A DNA stretch of 64,000 nt from Hyphomicrobiales bacterium (GTDB lineage: Bacteria > Pseudomonadota > Alphaproteobacteria > Rhizobiales > Devosiaceae): positions 112,072 through 176,071 of the forward strand of contig SEEL01000002.1 in assembly GCA_004144345.1 (NCBI GenBank), given 5' to 3'. Both the position numbers and the translations under genes were made by a program. Positions 52,143-61,782 of this stretch are shown here, piece after piece. The notes beneath the pieces are model-generated. The model searched no databases. It was not told the origin of the DNA and saw only the letters and a program-made list of their open reading frames with translations. Position 1 is the first letter of the stretch, and every line of letters starts with the position of its first letter.

Positions 52143-53221
52143 AGCTCACCGTCCGTCTGTGCGTCGATCTCCCCGACGCCGCTCAAGGCAAGTTCTTCCG
52201 CGAAGTGGCAGGCCGCCCAATGCCTGGCATCCACCTGCCGCAGCGCTGGCGCGCTCGTCTTGCAGATCTCCTGCGCGTAACGGCAGCGGGGGTGGAAGTA
52301 ACAGCCGCTGGGTGGGTTGGCTGGACTTGCCACTTCGCCGCCAAGGATAATCGTCTCGTCGTCACGATCAGGGTCCGGCTTGGGAACCGCCGACATCAAT
52401 GCTTCGGTATAAGGGTGCCGGGGCCGCCTATACAAGTCCTCGGTATCGGCCAATTCAATGATCTTACCGACATACATCACCGCCACCCGGTCGGCGATGT
52501 GTTCGACCACGCTCAAATCATGCGCCACGAACAAGAAGCTGAGGTTCAGCTCGCGCTGCAGCTTCTGCAGCAGATTGAGGATCTGCGCCTGGATCGACAC
52601 GTCGAGCGCCGAAACCGGCTCGTCGGCCACGATCAGCACCGGGTTGGTCACCAGCGCCCGGGCGATGCAGACGCGCTGGCGCTGCCCGCCCGAGAAGGCG
52701 TTGGGATAACGCGACAGATGTGCCGGGTTGAGGCCGCACATCTGGGCGATCTCCTCGACCTTTTTCGCGATCTCGGCCGCCGGCACGCCCTGCGCCCGCA
52801 GCGGCTCGCCGATGATGTCGCGCACGCTCATGCGCGGCGACAGCGACGAGAACGGGTCCTGGAACACCATGTTCATGTGCCGCCGCAGCCGGCGCAGCGT
52901 CTGCCGGTCGGCATGGGCGAGATCGACCGCCTCGCCGTCGATCCTCAGCGTCGCCGTGCCGCCGGTCGGATTGATGGCGCGGATGATCGAGCGGCCCAGA
53001 GTGGTCTTGCCGCAACCGCTCTCGCCCACCAGCGCCAGCACTTCGCCGCGCGCCAGGTCGAAGCTCACATCGTCCACGGCCTTCACATGGCCGGTGACGC
53101 GGCGCAGCATGCCGCTCTCGATCGGGTAGTATTTCTTCAGCCCGCGCACGCTGAGCACGATGTCGGTGCCCTCGGGCATGGCGCCCGGCACGGCCTCGAC
53201 GGCCTTGGCCTCAATGGACAT
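52139..53221 (-). CDS. Peptide/oligosaccharide ABC importer ATPase (DppF type)
   Basis: This 360-residue ATPase has Walker [15 protein letters not shown], signature [16 protein letters not shown], Walker [13 protein letters not shown], and the C-terminal oligopeptide-type extension with Cys residues ([20 protein letters not shown]). It overlaps the DppD-type gene by 11 bases. Confidence 0.93.
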   Translation of the reverse strand: MSIEAKAVEAVPGAMPEGTDIVLSVRGLKKYYPIESGMLRRVTGHVKAVDDVSFDLARGEVLALVGESGCGKTTLGRSIIRAINPTGGTATLRIDGEAVDLAHADRQTLRRLRRHMNMVFQDPFSSLSPRMSVRDIIGEPLRAQGVPAAEIAKKVEEIAQMCGLNPAHLSRYPNAFSGGQRQRVCIARALVTNPVLIVADEPVSALDVSIQAQILNLLQKLQRELNLSFLFVAHDLSVVEHIADRVAVMYVGKIIELADTEDLYRRPRHPYTEALMSAVPKPDPDRDDETIILGGEVASPANPPSGCYFHPRCRYAQEICKTSAPALRQVDARHWAACHFAEELALSGVGEIDAQTDGEL

Positions 53222-54284
53222 GGCCGGCCTCCGTAGCGAGCGGCGGGAGATTGGCGGCCGCCATCACCTGCGGATGGAGGAAGCACGCGGCGCGGTGGCC
53301 GGCATCCACATCCACCAGCGGCGGCACGGCCTTGTCGCAGATGCCCGGCATCGCCGCGGGACAGCGCGGGAAGAAACCGCAGGCCCGTGGCTTGTTGATC
53401 GGGATGGGCACATTGCCCTTGATCGATTGCAGCGGCTCGCCCGACTTCTTGCCGATGCGCGGCACCGAAGCCATCAGCCCCTTGGTGTAGGGATGCTTGG
53501 GCGCGCGGAACAGATCGCGCACCGCGGCGTGCTCGACGATCGAGCCCATGTACATAACGGCCACCTCGTCGGCCATGCGGGCGATCACGCCAAGATCGTG
53601 CGAGATGTAGAGAATGGCCATGCCGGCGTCGCGCTGCAGATCGCGCATCAGCCGCAGCACCTGCGCCTGCACGGTCACGTCGAGCGCCGTGGTCGGCTCG
53701 TCGGCGATCAGCAGGCGCGGCTGCGAAGCCAGCGCCATGGCGATCATGGCGCGCTGCCGCATGCCGCCTGACAAATGATGCGGATATTTCTTCAGCGCAT
53801 CGGCAGGCGCCGGGATGCCCACCTTCTGCAGCGTGGCGATGGCAATCTCCCTGGCCTTCGCCTTGTCGCGCGTGCGGTGCAGATAGATCGTCTCGAGCAG
53901 TTGGTTGCCGATGGTGTGGACCGGCGAGAACGAGGTCATCGGCTCCTGGAAGATCATCGCCGCTTCGCCGCCGCGGATCTTCAGCAACTCCGGATCGTCG
54001 TGGCCGAGCGACACGACGTTGACCGGCGGCCGGTCGGCATAGTGCAGCAGGATTTCGCCTGTGGTGATGGCCTTGCGCGGCGCGATCTTGAGCAGCGATT
54101 GCGCCGTGATGGTCTTGCCGCAGCCGCTCTCGCCCACGAGGCCGAGGGTCTTGCCCTCCCCGATGGTGAAGCTCACGCCGTCCGAGGCGGTGAGGTTGCC
54201 CTCGATCAGGGGCAGCACGACCTTGAGGTTCTTCACCTCGATCAGCGGCTTGGTGGTCGCGTCGTTCTGAAGCTCATCGCCCAT
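53211..54284 (-). CDS. Peptide/oligosaccharide ABC importer ATPase (DppD type)
   Basis: This 357-residue ATPase has Walker [15 protein letters not shown], signature [16 protein letters not shown], Walker [13 protein letters not shown], and C-terminal oligo_HPY cluster ([18 protein letters not shown]). The start at 54284 (MGDELQN) follows the permease stop by 4 bases. Confidence 0.93.
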   Translation of the reverse strand: MGDELQNDATTKPLIEVKNLKVVLPLIEGNLTASDGVSFTIGEGKTLGLVGESGCGKTITAQSLLKIAPRKAITTGEILLHYADRPPVNVVSLGHDDPELLKIRGGEAAMIFQEPMTSFSPVHTIGNQLLETIYLHRTRDKAKAREIAIATLQKVGIPAPADALKKYPHHLSGGMRQRAMIAMALASQPRLLIADEPTTALDVTVQAQVLRLMRDLQRDAGMAILYISHDLGVIARMADEVAVMYMGSIVEHAAVRDLFRAPKHPYTKGLMASVPRIGKKSGEPLQSIKGNVPIPINKPRACGFFPRCPAAMPGICDKAVPPLVDVDAGHRAACFLHPQVMAAANLPPLATEAGHVH

Positions 54285-54288
54285 TGCG

Positions 54289-55410
54289 TCAGCTCCGGTA
54301 AGGGTCGGTTGCATCGCGCAGGCCGTCGCCGAGGAAGCTGAAGGCAATCACGATAAGGATGACGAGGCCGCCCGGCACGAGCAGCCAGGGGCTCAGCGTC
54401 ACGGTCTGGATGTTCTGCGAGTCGATCAGCAGCGTGCCGAGGCTCACCGCCGGGGGACGGAGGCCGAGACCGAGGAAGCTCAGCGCCACTTCGCCCAGGA
54501 TCATCTGCGGCACCGCCAGCGTCAGATGCACGATCAGATAGGAGACGAAGCCGGGCAGCAGATGCGTGGTGATGATCTTGGTCTCGCTGACGCCCGAAAC
54601 CTTGGCGGCCATCACATAGTCTTCTTCGCGCAGGCTCAGCAGCTTGCCACGGACGACGCGTGCCAATGTCGTCCAGCCCACCACCGCCAGGATGGTCGAG
54701 ATGCCGAAATAGACCTGTGTCGGTGACCAGTCCGAGGGCACCAGCGCAGCGAGCGCCATCCAGAGCGGCAGCGTTGGCAGCGATTGCAGGAACTCGGTGA
54801 GGCGCTGCACGAAATTGTCTACCGCGCCGCCGAAATAGCCCGAAATGCCGCCGAAGAAGAGGCCCAGCCCGAAGCCGATCGACAGGCCGATCAGGCCGAC
54901 GAACAGCGAGGTGCGGGCGCCGAACAGCATGCGCGAGAACAGGTCGCGGCCGAGCAGATCGGTCCCCGCAAGGAAGATGCGCCCACCGTCCTCGACACCG
55001 AACAGATGGATGTCGGACGGAATGATGCCGAACAGCTGGTACGGCTCGCCCTTCACGAACAGGCTGATGTCGTAGCGGGTCTCGCGGTCCTCGACATAGT
55101 GGCGCTGGAAGGTCGTCCGATCGAGCTCGTTCTTGAGCCCATAGACGAACGGCCTGAGGTGGAACTGCCCCTCATTGTCGATGAACTGGATGCCGGTGGG
55201 CGGCGCCAGCAGATGGCCGGTGTTGCGTTCGAACGGGCCGTAGGGCGCGACGAACTCCGCCACCAGCACGATGCCATAGAGCGCGATGATGAAGCCGAGC
55301 GAGATGGCGGCCACGCGATGGCGGGTGAACTTGATCCAGAACAGCTGCCAGCGGGTGAGCACGCGCCCACCCTGCGGGCCGCCGGTCTCTGTTTCGAGGG
55401 CGATGGACAT
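54289..55410 (-). CDS. Peptide/oligosaccharide ABC importer permease (DppC type)
   Basis: This 373-residue permease has the DppC signature: GTDLLGRDLFSRMLFGARTSLFVGLIGLSIGFGLGLFFGGISGYFGG and the EAA-like loop REEDYVMAAKVSGVSETKIITTHLLPGFVSYLI. The extended periplasmic segment after the first helix (residues about 60-150) is longer than in classical DppC and is seen in glycan-type systems. Confidence 0.92.
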   Translation of the reverse strand: MSIALETETGGPQGGRVLTRWQLFWIKFTRHRVAAISLGFIIALYGIVLVAEFVAPYGPFERNTGHLLAPPTGIQFIDNEGQFHLRPFVYGLKNELDRTTFQRHYVEDRETRYDISLFVKGEPYQLFGIIPSDIHLFGVEDGGRIFLAGTDLLGRDLFSRMLFGARTSLFVGLIGLSIGFGLGLFFGGISGYFGGAVDNFVQRLTEFLQSLPTLPLWMALAALVPSDWSPTQVYFGISTILAVVGWTTLARVVRGKLLSLREEDYVMAAKVSGVSETKIITTHLLPGFVSYLIVHLTLAVPQMILGEVALSFLGLGLRPPAVSLGTLLIDSQNIQTVTLSPWLLVPGGLVILIVIAFSFLGDGLRDATDPYRS

Positions 55411-55423
55411 GGGGGCGCCCTCC

Positions 55424-56419
55424 TCAGTTCGCGCGGTTCATGCGGACCCGCGGGTCCAGGATGGTCAAGAGAATGTCGGACATCACGACGCCGACCACGG
55501 TCAGGACGCCCAGCAGCATCAGGCAGCTCGCGGCGACATAGGTGTCCTGCGCCACGATGGAGCGCAGCAGCAGCGGCCCGATGGTGGGCAGGCCCAGAAC
55601 GATCGCGACGATGGTCGAGCCCGAGACGATGTCGGGCAACAGATGTCCCGCCGTCGAGATGATCGGGTTGAGCGCGACGCGGAACGGATATTTGAGCAGC
55701 AGCCGCCCCTCGGGCACGCCCTTGGCGCGCGCCGTGATCACATATTGCTTCTGGAACTCGTCGAGCAGCTGCGAGCGGAGGATGCGGATGGTCGCGGCCG
55801 TGCCGGCCAGACCCACCACCACAACCGGCACCGGCAAATGGATCATCAGATCCCACACCTTCGCCCAGCTCCAGGGCGCGGTGATGAATTCGGGCGAGAA
55901 CAGGCCCGTCGGCGTCACGCCGAAGAAGCGCGCCGAGGCCACCAGCATCAGCAGCGCGAGCAGGAAGTTCGGCACCGCGAGGCCGATGATGCCGAGGAAG
56001 TTCACCGCATAGTCGCCGGCCGAGTATTGATGCGTCGCCGAGTACAGCGCCACCGGGATCGACACGGCATAGACGAATACCATCGAGACGATCGACACGA
56101 TGATGGTCAGCCACAGGCGGTCGGCGACCAGCGTCCAGACCGGCTGCTGCCACTCGAAGGAGTAGCCGAAATCGCCCTGCGTCACGAGCGGCACGATCCA
56201 GTTCCAGTATTGCACGTGGAGAGGCTGGTCGAGGCCGTAGCGGATGGTGAGATAGTCCAGCTGCGCCTGGCTGGCGGGCGAACCCGAGGCATCGAGCTGC
56301 GTGGCATAGGTCTCGATGAAACTGCCGGGCGGCAGGTTGATGATGTAGAAGCACACGATCGACACAAGAACGAGAACGACGATCATGTAGCCGAGGCGGC
56401 GCACGATATAGGATAGCAT
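55424..56419 (-). CDS. Peptide/oligosaccharide ABC importer permease (DppB type)
   Basis: This 331-residue permease has an N-terminal helix YIVRRLGYMIVVLVLVSIVCFYIINLPPG, then QLDYLTIRYGLDQPLHVQYWNWI and the EAA loop QKQYVITARAKGVPEGRLLLKYPFRVALNPI. DppB/DppC pair with the ATPases at 52139-54284. Confidence 0.93.
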   Translation of the reverse strand: MLSYIVRRLGYMIVVLVLVSIVCFYIINLPPGSFIETYATQLDASGSPASQAQLDYLTIRYGLDQPLHVQYWNWIVPLVTQGDFGYSFEWQQPVWTLVADRLWLTIIVSIVSMVFVYAVSIPVALYSATHQYSAGDYAVNFLGIIGLAVPNFLLALLMLVASARFFGVTPTGLFSPEFITAPWSWAKVWDLMIHLPVPVVVVGLAGTAATIRILRSQLLDEFQKQYVITARAKGVPEGRLLLKYPFRVALNPIISTAGHLLPDIVSGSTIVAIVLGLPTIGPLLLRSIVAQDTYVAASCLMLLGVLTVVGVVMSDILLTILDPRVRMNRAN

Positions 56420-56443
56420 CGGTGTCCCTCGTTAGGCGGAGAA

Positions 56444-56465
56444 AGCGGGGCGCGAACGCCCCGCT
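56444..56465 (-). repeat. 9-bp stem-loop between sialidase-like and DppB-type genes
   Basis: AGCGGGGCG-CGAA-CGCCCCGCT is a perfect hairpin with a GNRA-like tetraloop in a 52-base gap inside the operon; no U-run follows. It may set differential message stability. Confidence 0.75.
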
Positions 56466-56471
56466 GGTTGG

Positions 56472-57668
56472 TCAGAGCAGATCGCGGAAATTCGGGATCG
56501 TGCCGTAATAGATGCGGTTCGCATCGTGGAAGTTGGCGGCACCACGATAGGCCGTACGCACGGCGAAGATGATGTCGTTGTTACCGTCGAACTGCCAGTC
56601 GGTGTACTGGAAGCCGGTCAGGCGGATCGAATCTTCCGCCTTCAGCCCGCTTTCGTCCTGCAGCAGCAGTTTCACGCGGCGCCAGTTCCACAGGTCCTTG
56701 GAGGCCAGCACATAGGTGCGGTTACGCTGCCGCATCGAGTGGTCCTTGTGGAAGCGCGTGAAGCTGTCATCGCCTTCCTGGGCCCATTTGCGCAGGATCT
56801 CGTGGCTGTCGAGCGCGTTGCCGATGGTCAAATACTCGCCGCTCACCGGGTCGCGGCGGATGGTGAGCTTGGCCTTGCAGCCGGGCAGCGTGAAATAGTC
56901 CTTGCTCGGATCGAAGGTGATCTTCTTGCCGTCGTCCTCGATCTTGATGCGCGCCGAGTATTCCTGCTCGAGCGGGCCGGCCTCGAAGGTCATGATGTCC
57001 CACAGCTGGCCATCGAGATCGGCAACGACGTTGCCTTCGCGCCAACCGGGCTTCAGCGTGCGGCCCCATTCCTTGGGCACCCAGGCCGGGTCGTAGGGCA
57101 GCTTGTTGCTCATCGTCCAGTTCTTGGCATCGAGCAGATCGGCATCGACCGGCGCCGAGACGACGCAGGCCTGGAAGCCCGTACCCCAGACGCAGGGCGT
57201 GCAATCCTCGAAGGCCTTGTAGATGCGGCCATTGTGGATGGTCACGGCGACCGGCGCGCAATGATAGTTCGGGCCATCATGATAGAACCCGCCACCGAAC
57301 AGCCAGCCATTCTCGGGCTTGTCGACCGTCGGATGCGTCCAGGTGTAGCCGCCATCATCCGAGCGGCGGATGACGATCGAGCCGTACTGCTGCGAGGTGC
57401 CGAAGATGTAGAGGGCGCCGTTGTGGTAGAACAGCGTCGACCAGTAGCAGTTCATGATGTGGGTGATGTTCACCCAGGTCGCGCCATTGTCCTCGGAGCG
57501 ATAGATCGAGGTGAGGCTTTCCTCGGATTCCTGGTTCCGCGGGCAGCCGACGCCGTAATAGTCGTGGCTGACCACGAGGGAATTGTCCGGCAGGCGCACG
57601 ACGCTGGGGCTGCCGAGGAAGGTGCGCGTGAGTTCAGGCTGGTATTTGACTTGACTGAGCGGGATCAT
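56472..57668 (-). CDS. Sialidase-fold (BNR/Asp-box) protein, no signal peptide
   Basis: This 398-residue predicted six-bladed beta-propeller has Asp-boxes SEDNGATW (about residue 55) and SDDGGYTW (about 103), and RxP-like SPSVVRLPDNSLVVSHDYYG at the start. There is no signal peptide or membrane helix, so it should act in the cytoplasm on imported material. It may be a glycoside hydrolase or lyase of the sialidase superfamily, but I cannot confirm the sialidase Arg triad. It lies between the binding-protein and permease genes of an ABC importer, indicating joint function. Confidence 0.8.
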   Translation of the reverse strand: MIPLSQVKYQPELTRTFLGSPSVVRLPDNSLVVSHDYYGVGCPRNQESEESLTSIYRSEDNGATWVNITHIMNCYWSTLFYHNGALYIFGTSQQYGSIVIRRSDDGGYTWTHPTVDKPENGWLFGGGFYHDGPNYHCAPVAVTIHNGRIYKAFEDCTPCVWGTGFQACVVSAPVDADLLDAKNWTMSNKLPYDPAWVPKEWGRTLKPGWREGNVVADLDGQLWDIMTFEAGPLEQEYSARIKIEDDGKKITFDPSKDYFTLPGCKAKLTIRRDPVSGEYLTIGNALDSHEILRKWAQEGDDSFTRFHKDHSMRQRNRTYVLASKDLWNWRRVKLLLQDESGLKAEDSIRLTGFQYTDWQFDGNNDIIFAVRTAYRGAANFHDANRIYYGTIPNFRDLL

Positions 57669-57719
57669 CTTGGGTCCTGGAAGGCGCTCCTTGCGCGCCG
57701 GGTTTGGTCAGCGGAATGT

Positions 57720-57743
57720 GGCCGGGCAGTTGCCCGCCCGGCC
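57720..57743 (-). repeat. 8-bp stem-loop after the binding-protein gene
   Basis: GGCCGGGC / GCCCGGCC with an 8-base loop lies 14 bases after the binding-protein stop. No U-run; a likely message-stabilising or partial-termination hairpin. Confidence 0.72.
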
Positions 57744-57756
57744 GTCCTTGGGAGGA

Positions 57757-59757
57757 TCAGTTAGCGACGTAGTACTGCTCGGCATGGCCACCACGCAGGT
57801 GGTCGATGAAGAGCATCTTGTCGTCGGGGAAGTTCTTGAGCTTGTTGGAGCGGACGTAGACGTAGGGGACTTCGCCGACAGTGCCGATATGCAGCATCTG
57901 CTTGACGGTGGTACCCACCACTTCCTTGCCCAGCGCGTAGTATTCGTCCGAGCCCAGCGTCGTAGCCTGCCACTTGGTGACGAGCTCCTGCTGTGCCTTG
58001 AACTCAGCCGGCGGTTCGGTGCCTTCGGCGCCGTTGGTCAGCTGCCACTTGCGCCATTCGAGACCGCCACCCACCGGGTTGGTATCGAGGCCATAGGGCG
58101 GGCGGAACCAGATCGGACGGGTGTACATGTCCTTTTCCGACACCACGTCGGCGAACCACACCGACGCCTGCACTTCACCGGCGGCCACGGCCTGGGCAAA
58201 GGTTTCGCGGGTCACGGTGTTGACCTGGGTGGCAACGCCCACCGCGGTCCAGTACTCGGCCATCAGTTCCGACAGGGCGACGCGGTTGATGGCGTCGTGC
58301 AGTACGATGCGGAGCGGCTGGCCATCGGGACGGACGCGCACGCCATCGGCGCCCTTGGTCAGGCCCATCTCGTCGAGCAGGGCATTGGCCTTGTCGACAT
58401 CATAGTCGGCGAAGTGGCCACCCATCCAGTCTTCGTAGAACGGCGATTTGGACGAGACGCCCCACTGCCGCGGCACGCCGAGACCGAAGAAGATCGTCTC
58501 GTTGATTTCCGGACGGTTGACCGCCAGCGACATGGCTTCGCGGAAGCGCACATCGTTGAAGATCGGGCGCAGCGCTTCGTCGTTCACCGTGAGGTTGAAC
58601 TGGTACTTCACGATGGCGCCGAGGTCGGCGGTGTAGAGCATGGTGGTGTAGTTGCCCGCCGCTTCACCGGCCTTGAGCACCGGCAGATCGGCCTGGGTGA
58701 ACTTGTCGGCATAGTCGAGCTGACCCGACTGCACGTTCAGCTTCACCACTTCGGGGTCGGCGACAAGCATGCGAACCTGCTCGTCGAGATAGGGCAGCTG
58801 GTTACCTTCCGTGTCGACCTTCCAGTAGAAGGCGTTGCGGCGGTAGTACTGGTTGCCGAACTGGTCGACTTCGCTCAGCACCCAGGGCTTCAGCACGGGC
58901 AGGTTCTTGTCGACCTGGAAGTCGCTGGTCTGGCCGTTGGAGTGCGACACGAACGCGTCGACCCACGAGGCGAAGCCCTCTTCCTGCGCGATCTTTTCGG
59001 CGTCGGGATTGTAGTCCTTGTGCCACTTCTTGAGGTAGTGCGCGGGGGCCAGCGGGAAGCCCGGCTCGGCGCGCGCGACGCTCAGGATAAAGGCCGGGTT
59101 CGGGATGGCGAAGTTGAACTTCACCGTCACGTCGTCAATCTTTTCCACCGTGACCGGCTGGCCGCCAACGATGAGGTTGCCCGGCAGCGGCGGCAGATCG
59201 CCCTGCCCGCCCATATCGTTGAAGAAGAACAGGATGTCGTCGGCGGTCAGCGGCTGGCCGTCGCTCCACTTCATGCCCTTGCGCAGCGTCACCGTGGCCG
59301 ACAGATTATCCGGCGCCAGCACGATGCTCTTGGCGATATCGGGATAGACGACTTCCCAATTGGTGGTGACGCTGGCGAGATGCGCGTCCCAGGCCGAATA
59401 GCCGACATTGCCGAACGACTGCGGGTTGGTGGCGTTGTAGCGGATGGTGCCGCCATAGGTGCCGATCGATTCACGCGGGCGCACCACCTGGATGTCCTCG
59501 CGCGCCGGCAGGCGGTCGGCGAGTGCCGGAATGGTGCCGGCGGCAACGGCGGCGTCGAGCGCCGGCGCCTGCTTGAAGTCGGGCACCTTGTTGCCCGTCT
59601 GGGCTTCATAGTCCGACAGATTCCACGCCATGAAATTGTCGACCAGCGCGATCTCCTGCGTCTGGGCGTAGGTGGCGGTGGCCACCATGCTGGGTCCGAC
59701 GCCGGCCAGAATGGCGAGCGTGGCTGCACCCAGCAGCTTGCGGATAGACATCTTCAT
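57757..59757 (-). CDS. ABC importer solute-binding protein, family 5, large
   Basis: This 666-residue SBP_bac_5 protein has a signal peptide (about 1-31, KLLGAATLAILAGVGPSMVATATYAQ). Conserved segments: LRKGMKWSDGQPLTADDILFFFND, NDVRFREAMSLAVNRPEINETIFFGLG and DVDKANALLDEMGLTKGADGVRVRPDGQPL. It is longer than dipeptide-binding proteins (about 500-540) and similar in size to plant-oligosaccharide/glycan-binding members. It starts at 59757 with GGGAGGGG upstream. Ligand unknown. Confidence 0.9.
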   Translation of the reverse strand: MKMSIRKLLGAATLAILAGVGPSMVATATYAQTQEIALVDNFMAWNLSDYEAQTGNKVPDFKQAPALDAAVAAGTIPALADRLPAREDIQVVRPRESIGTYGGTIRYNATNPQSFGNVGYSAWDAHLASVTTNWEVVYPDIAKSIVLAPDNLSATVTLRKGMKWSDGQPLTADDILFFFNDMGGQGDLPPLPGNLIVGGQPVTVEKIDDVTVKFNFAIPNPAFILSVARAEPGFPLAPAHYLKKWHKDYNPDAEKIAQEEGFASWVDAFVSHSNGQTSDFQVDKNLPVLKPWVLSEVDQFGNQYYRRNAFYWKVDTEGNQLPYLDEQVRMLVADPEVVKLNVQSGQLDYADKFTQADLPVLKAGEAAGNYTTMLYTADLGAIVKYQFNLTVNDEALRPIFNDVRFREAMSLAVNRPEINETIFFGLGVPRQWGVSSKSPFYEDWMGGHFADYDVDKANALLDEMGLTKGADGVRVRPDGQPLRIVLHDAINRVALSELMAEYWTAVGVATQVNTVTRETFAQAVAAGEVQASVWFADVVSEKDMYTRPIWFRPPYGLDTNPVGGGLEWRKWQLTNGAEGTEPPAEFKAQQELVTKWQATTLGSDEYYALGKEVVGTTVKQMLHIGTVGEVPYVYVRSNKLKNFPDDKMLFIDHLRGGHAEQYYVAN

Positions 59758-59824
59758 AGGGCCCCTCCCTTTGGGTGTTCCTTTGGTCATCATCGGCGCC
59801 GCCGTTGGCCGGCGGTTTGAGAAC

Positions 59825-60556
59825 TTATTCAGGCGCCGACCACTCGCCCTTCTTGCCGAATTCCTTGAGTGCCGCGGCGCCGAAGCGGCGTTCCGCCTCG
59901 ACCATCGCGGCGCGCGTCTCGCTCATCGAGCGGCCGGCCAGCAGCTGGCTGTTCTCGATCACCGAGGTGCATTCATTGCCGTCCATGAACAGCGTCGCGT
60001 CGAACACGCGCTTCTGGTCCTGTTCGGGAATGGTCATGAAGCCGTGCTGGTCGGCATGGACCAGCTGGCCCGATTTGATCTTGAGCCCGAAGATCTCGAC
60101 TTCGTGGCCCCAGCGCACCGGCCAGGCATAGGCGTGCCCGACGCAGAGCCGCGCCGCGAGCGCCTTGAAGCCGACCGAGGCCATCTCGGCGACGTCACGA
60201 ATGCCGCCATCGGTGATCAGGCCGACACAGCCCAGCGCCCGATGCAGGCTGGCATTTACTTCGCCGACATAGGTGCCGATGATGTTGGGGCTGTCGGCAT
60301 CCTTGAGGATGACGATCTTGGGCCCGGCAATGCTCTCGACATATTCGCGGTAGCGCTGCGGCGCGTCCGGGTTGTCGCGGATGTGGTCGGGATTGGACGG
60401 CTGGACTTCGAGCGTCACGGCGTACCCGGCCATCGCCCCGAATTGCGGCATGAAATCCCGCACGTCGTCGCGGTTGACCACGGTGCGGCGATCGACCCGG
60501 CTGATCTGTTCCCAGCCGTTGTAGACGGTAGGGGTCGAAAATCGGCGCAGGCGCAA
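59825..60556 (-). CDS. RraA-like (HMG aldolase family) protein, start uncertain
   Basis: This is a 243-residue RraA/4-hydroxy-4-methyl-2-oxoglutarate aldolase-family protein. GPKIVILKDADSPNIIGTYVGEVNASLHRALGCVGLITDGGIRDVAEMASVGFKALAARLCVGHAYAWPVRWG includes the Gly-Gly-x-Arg-Asp (DGGIRD) substrate/metal-binding motif. The only plausible start in frame is TTG at 60556, but homology-like residues (VLTPGELLRLRRFSTPTVYN) continue upstream to about 60595 without an ATG. It probably cleaves or modifies a keto acid in the same catabolic pathway. Confidence 0.83.
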   Translation of the reverse strand: MRLRRFSTPTVYNGWEQISRVDRRTVVNRDDVRDFMPQFGAMAGYAVTLEVQPSNPDHIRDNPDAPQRYREYVESIAGPKIVILKDADSPNIIGTYVGEVNASLHRALGCVGLITDGGIRDVAEMASVGFKALAARLCVGHAYAWPVRWGHEVEIFGLKIKSGQLVHADQHGFMTIPEQDQKRVFDATLFMDGNECTSVIENSQLLAGRSMSETRAAMVEAERRFGAAALKEFGKKGEWSAPE

Positions 60557-60709
60557 AAGCTCGCCGGGCGTAAGTACGTTGCCCAGTTCATCCTCCCAGA
60601 TGTATCGTTCAGCATTGCTGAACGCTGTTTCTTATTGACGATCAGACGAACACAATGAGCCGCCTCGGTCAATAGAAGTTCAGAACGTGTGAGCCGTTTT
60701 GTCGCGCTG

Positions 60710-61654
60710 TCAGCGATTAGGCTGAATCGCGCTCCGGATTTCGAGGCACAGCCGGTGCGTCGGCAGCGCGTCCGCATAGGAGGAGAACAGATCGTCGGCG
60801 CGGCCGCTGCGCACGGCGCCGAAGAAGCGGCGGTTCTGCCGCATATAGGAGCTGGAACGCGACTCCAGCCGGCGCCGCTCCGGCCCCTCGATGATCTCGA
60901 TACCGGCCAGCGTGATGACGATCTCGCGGCCGAGGCAGATCAGCCGCAGCTCCGCCCCCGGCCCGTTTGGCAGCAGCGAGGTCGCGGTGATCACGCCCGG
61001 CACCTCGCCGAACTGCAGCAGTGCCGCGCTGGCCCCGGCGATGTCGCCATCCGCGAAACCCGGCAGCGGTCCGAAACTGCCCGCCGCGCCGATCAAGCGC
61101 CCCTCCCCCACCAGATAGCGCGCGAGGTCGATCAGATGGCAGGCCTGCTCCAGCATCTGCCCGCCGCTCGCCGCCTCGAAGCGCCACCAGGGCGCCGGCG
61201 GCGTGCCGATATGGAAGCGCCCCAGCACCATCCGTGCTGGCGACTCCGCGAGCAGTTCCCGCACTGCCCGCAGCGTATCGAGCGCCCGCCAATTGTAGCC
61301 GGCGGCCACCACGAGTCCCGCCGCGCCGATCGCCACCGCCAGTTCCTCGGGCCCAGCCGCATCGATCCCAAGCGGCTTTTCGACGATGAACGGAATCCTC
61401 GCCGCGAGCAGCGCCCGCTCCACCGCTCCATGCTCGGCCGGCGGCACCGTCACCAGCGCCGCATCGAGCTTTCCCTCGCCGATGAAGGCCTCGAGATCGT
61501 CGAAGGCGCGGCCGCCGAATCGCGCCGCCGCTTCCTCGGCGCGCGCCAGGCGGCGCGACAGATGCGCCGCGATTTCCACTGCCGGGTCAGCCTCCGGCAT
61601 GATCGCCAGATGCCGCGCCGCAATCGCTCCCGCGCCGATGATTCCGAGCCGCAT
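60710..61654 (-). CDS. Gfo/Idh/MocA family NAD(P)-dependent oxidoreductase
   Basis: This 314-residue protein has an N-terminal Rossmann domain with GIIGAGAIAARHLAIMPEADPAVEIAAHLSRRLARAEEAAARFGG. IVEKPLGIDAAGPEELAVA contains the conserved EKP (Glu-Lys-Pro). The C-terminal alpha/beta domain shows GGQMLEQACHLIDLARYLVG with the catalytic-type His. The start at 61654 follows GGAGGAAAA. It acts on a sugar or cyclitol, probably as an entry step in this locus. Confidence 0.9.
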   Translation of the reverse strand: MRLGIIGAGAIAARHLAIMPEADPAVEIAAHLSRRLARAEEAAARFGGRAFDDLEAFIGEGKLDAALVTVPPAEHGAVERALLAARIPFIVEKPLGIDAAGPEELAVAIGAAGLVVAAGYNWRALDTLRAVRELLAESPARMVLGRFHIGTPPAPWWRFEAASGGQMLEQACHLIDLARYLVGEGRLIGAAGSFGPLPGFADGDIAGASAALLQFGEVPGVITATSLLPNGPGAELRLICLGREIVITLAGIEIIEGPERRRLESRSSSYMRQNRRFFGAVRSGRADDLFSSYADALPTHRLCLEIRSAIQPNR

Positions 61655-61782
61655 TTTTCCTCCGCTAGCATGCACTGCCTCGCGCGCGAGCATGGCGAAG
61701 CCCCCGCCCGCGGTCGAGCCTCACCCGCTTGCTGTGGACTGGAACTTTGGTTTGATGCGGCGGCTTTGACCGCCGCGCGCGA
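61655..61782. promoter_or_regulatory. Divergent promoter region
   Basis: This is a 128-base gap between the oxidoreductase (leftward) and the permease pair (rightward). Read rightward it includes GGACTGGAACTTTGGTTTGATG and an inverted repeat CGGCGGCTTTGACCGCCG at 61752-61769. No clear operator assignment. Confidence 0.4.

Noticed and set aside
57670..59820. A 716-codon plus-strand open frame opposite the family 5 binding protein
   Set aside because: It is the complement of a well-supported binding-protein gene; composition typical of a shadow.
60415..60777. A 120-codon minus-strand frame covering the RraA upstream region
   Set aside because: It runs out of frame through the RraA-like N-terminus, lacks any domain and is rich in Arg/Cys/Ser; considered a shadow.
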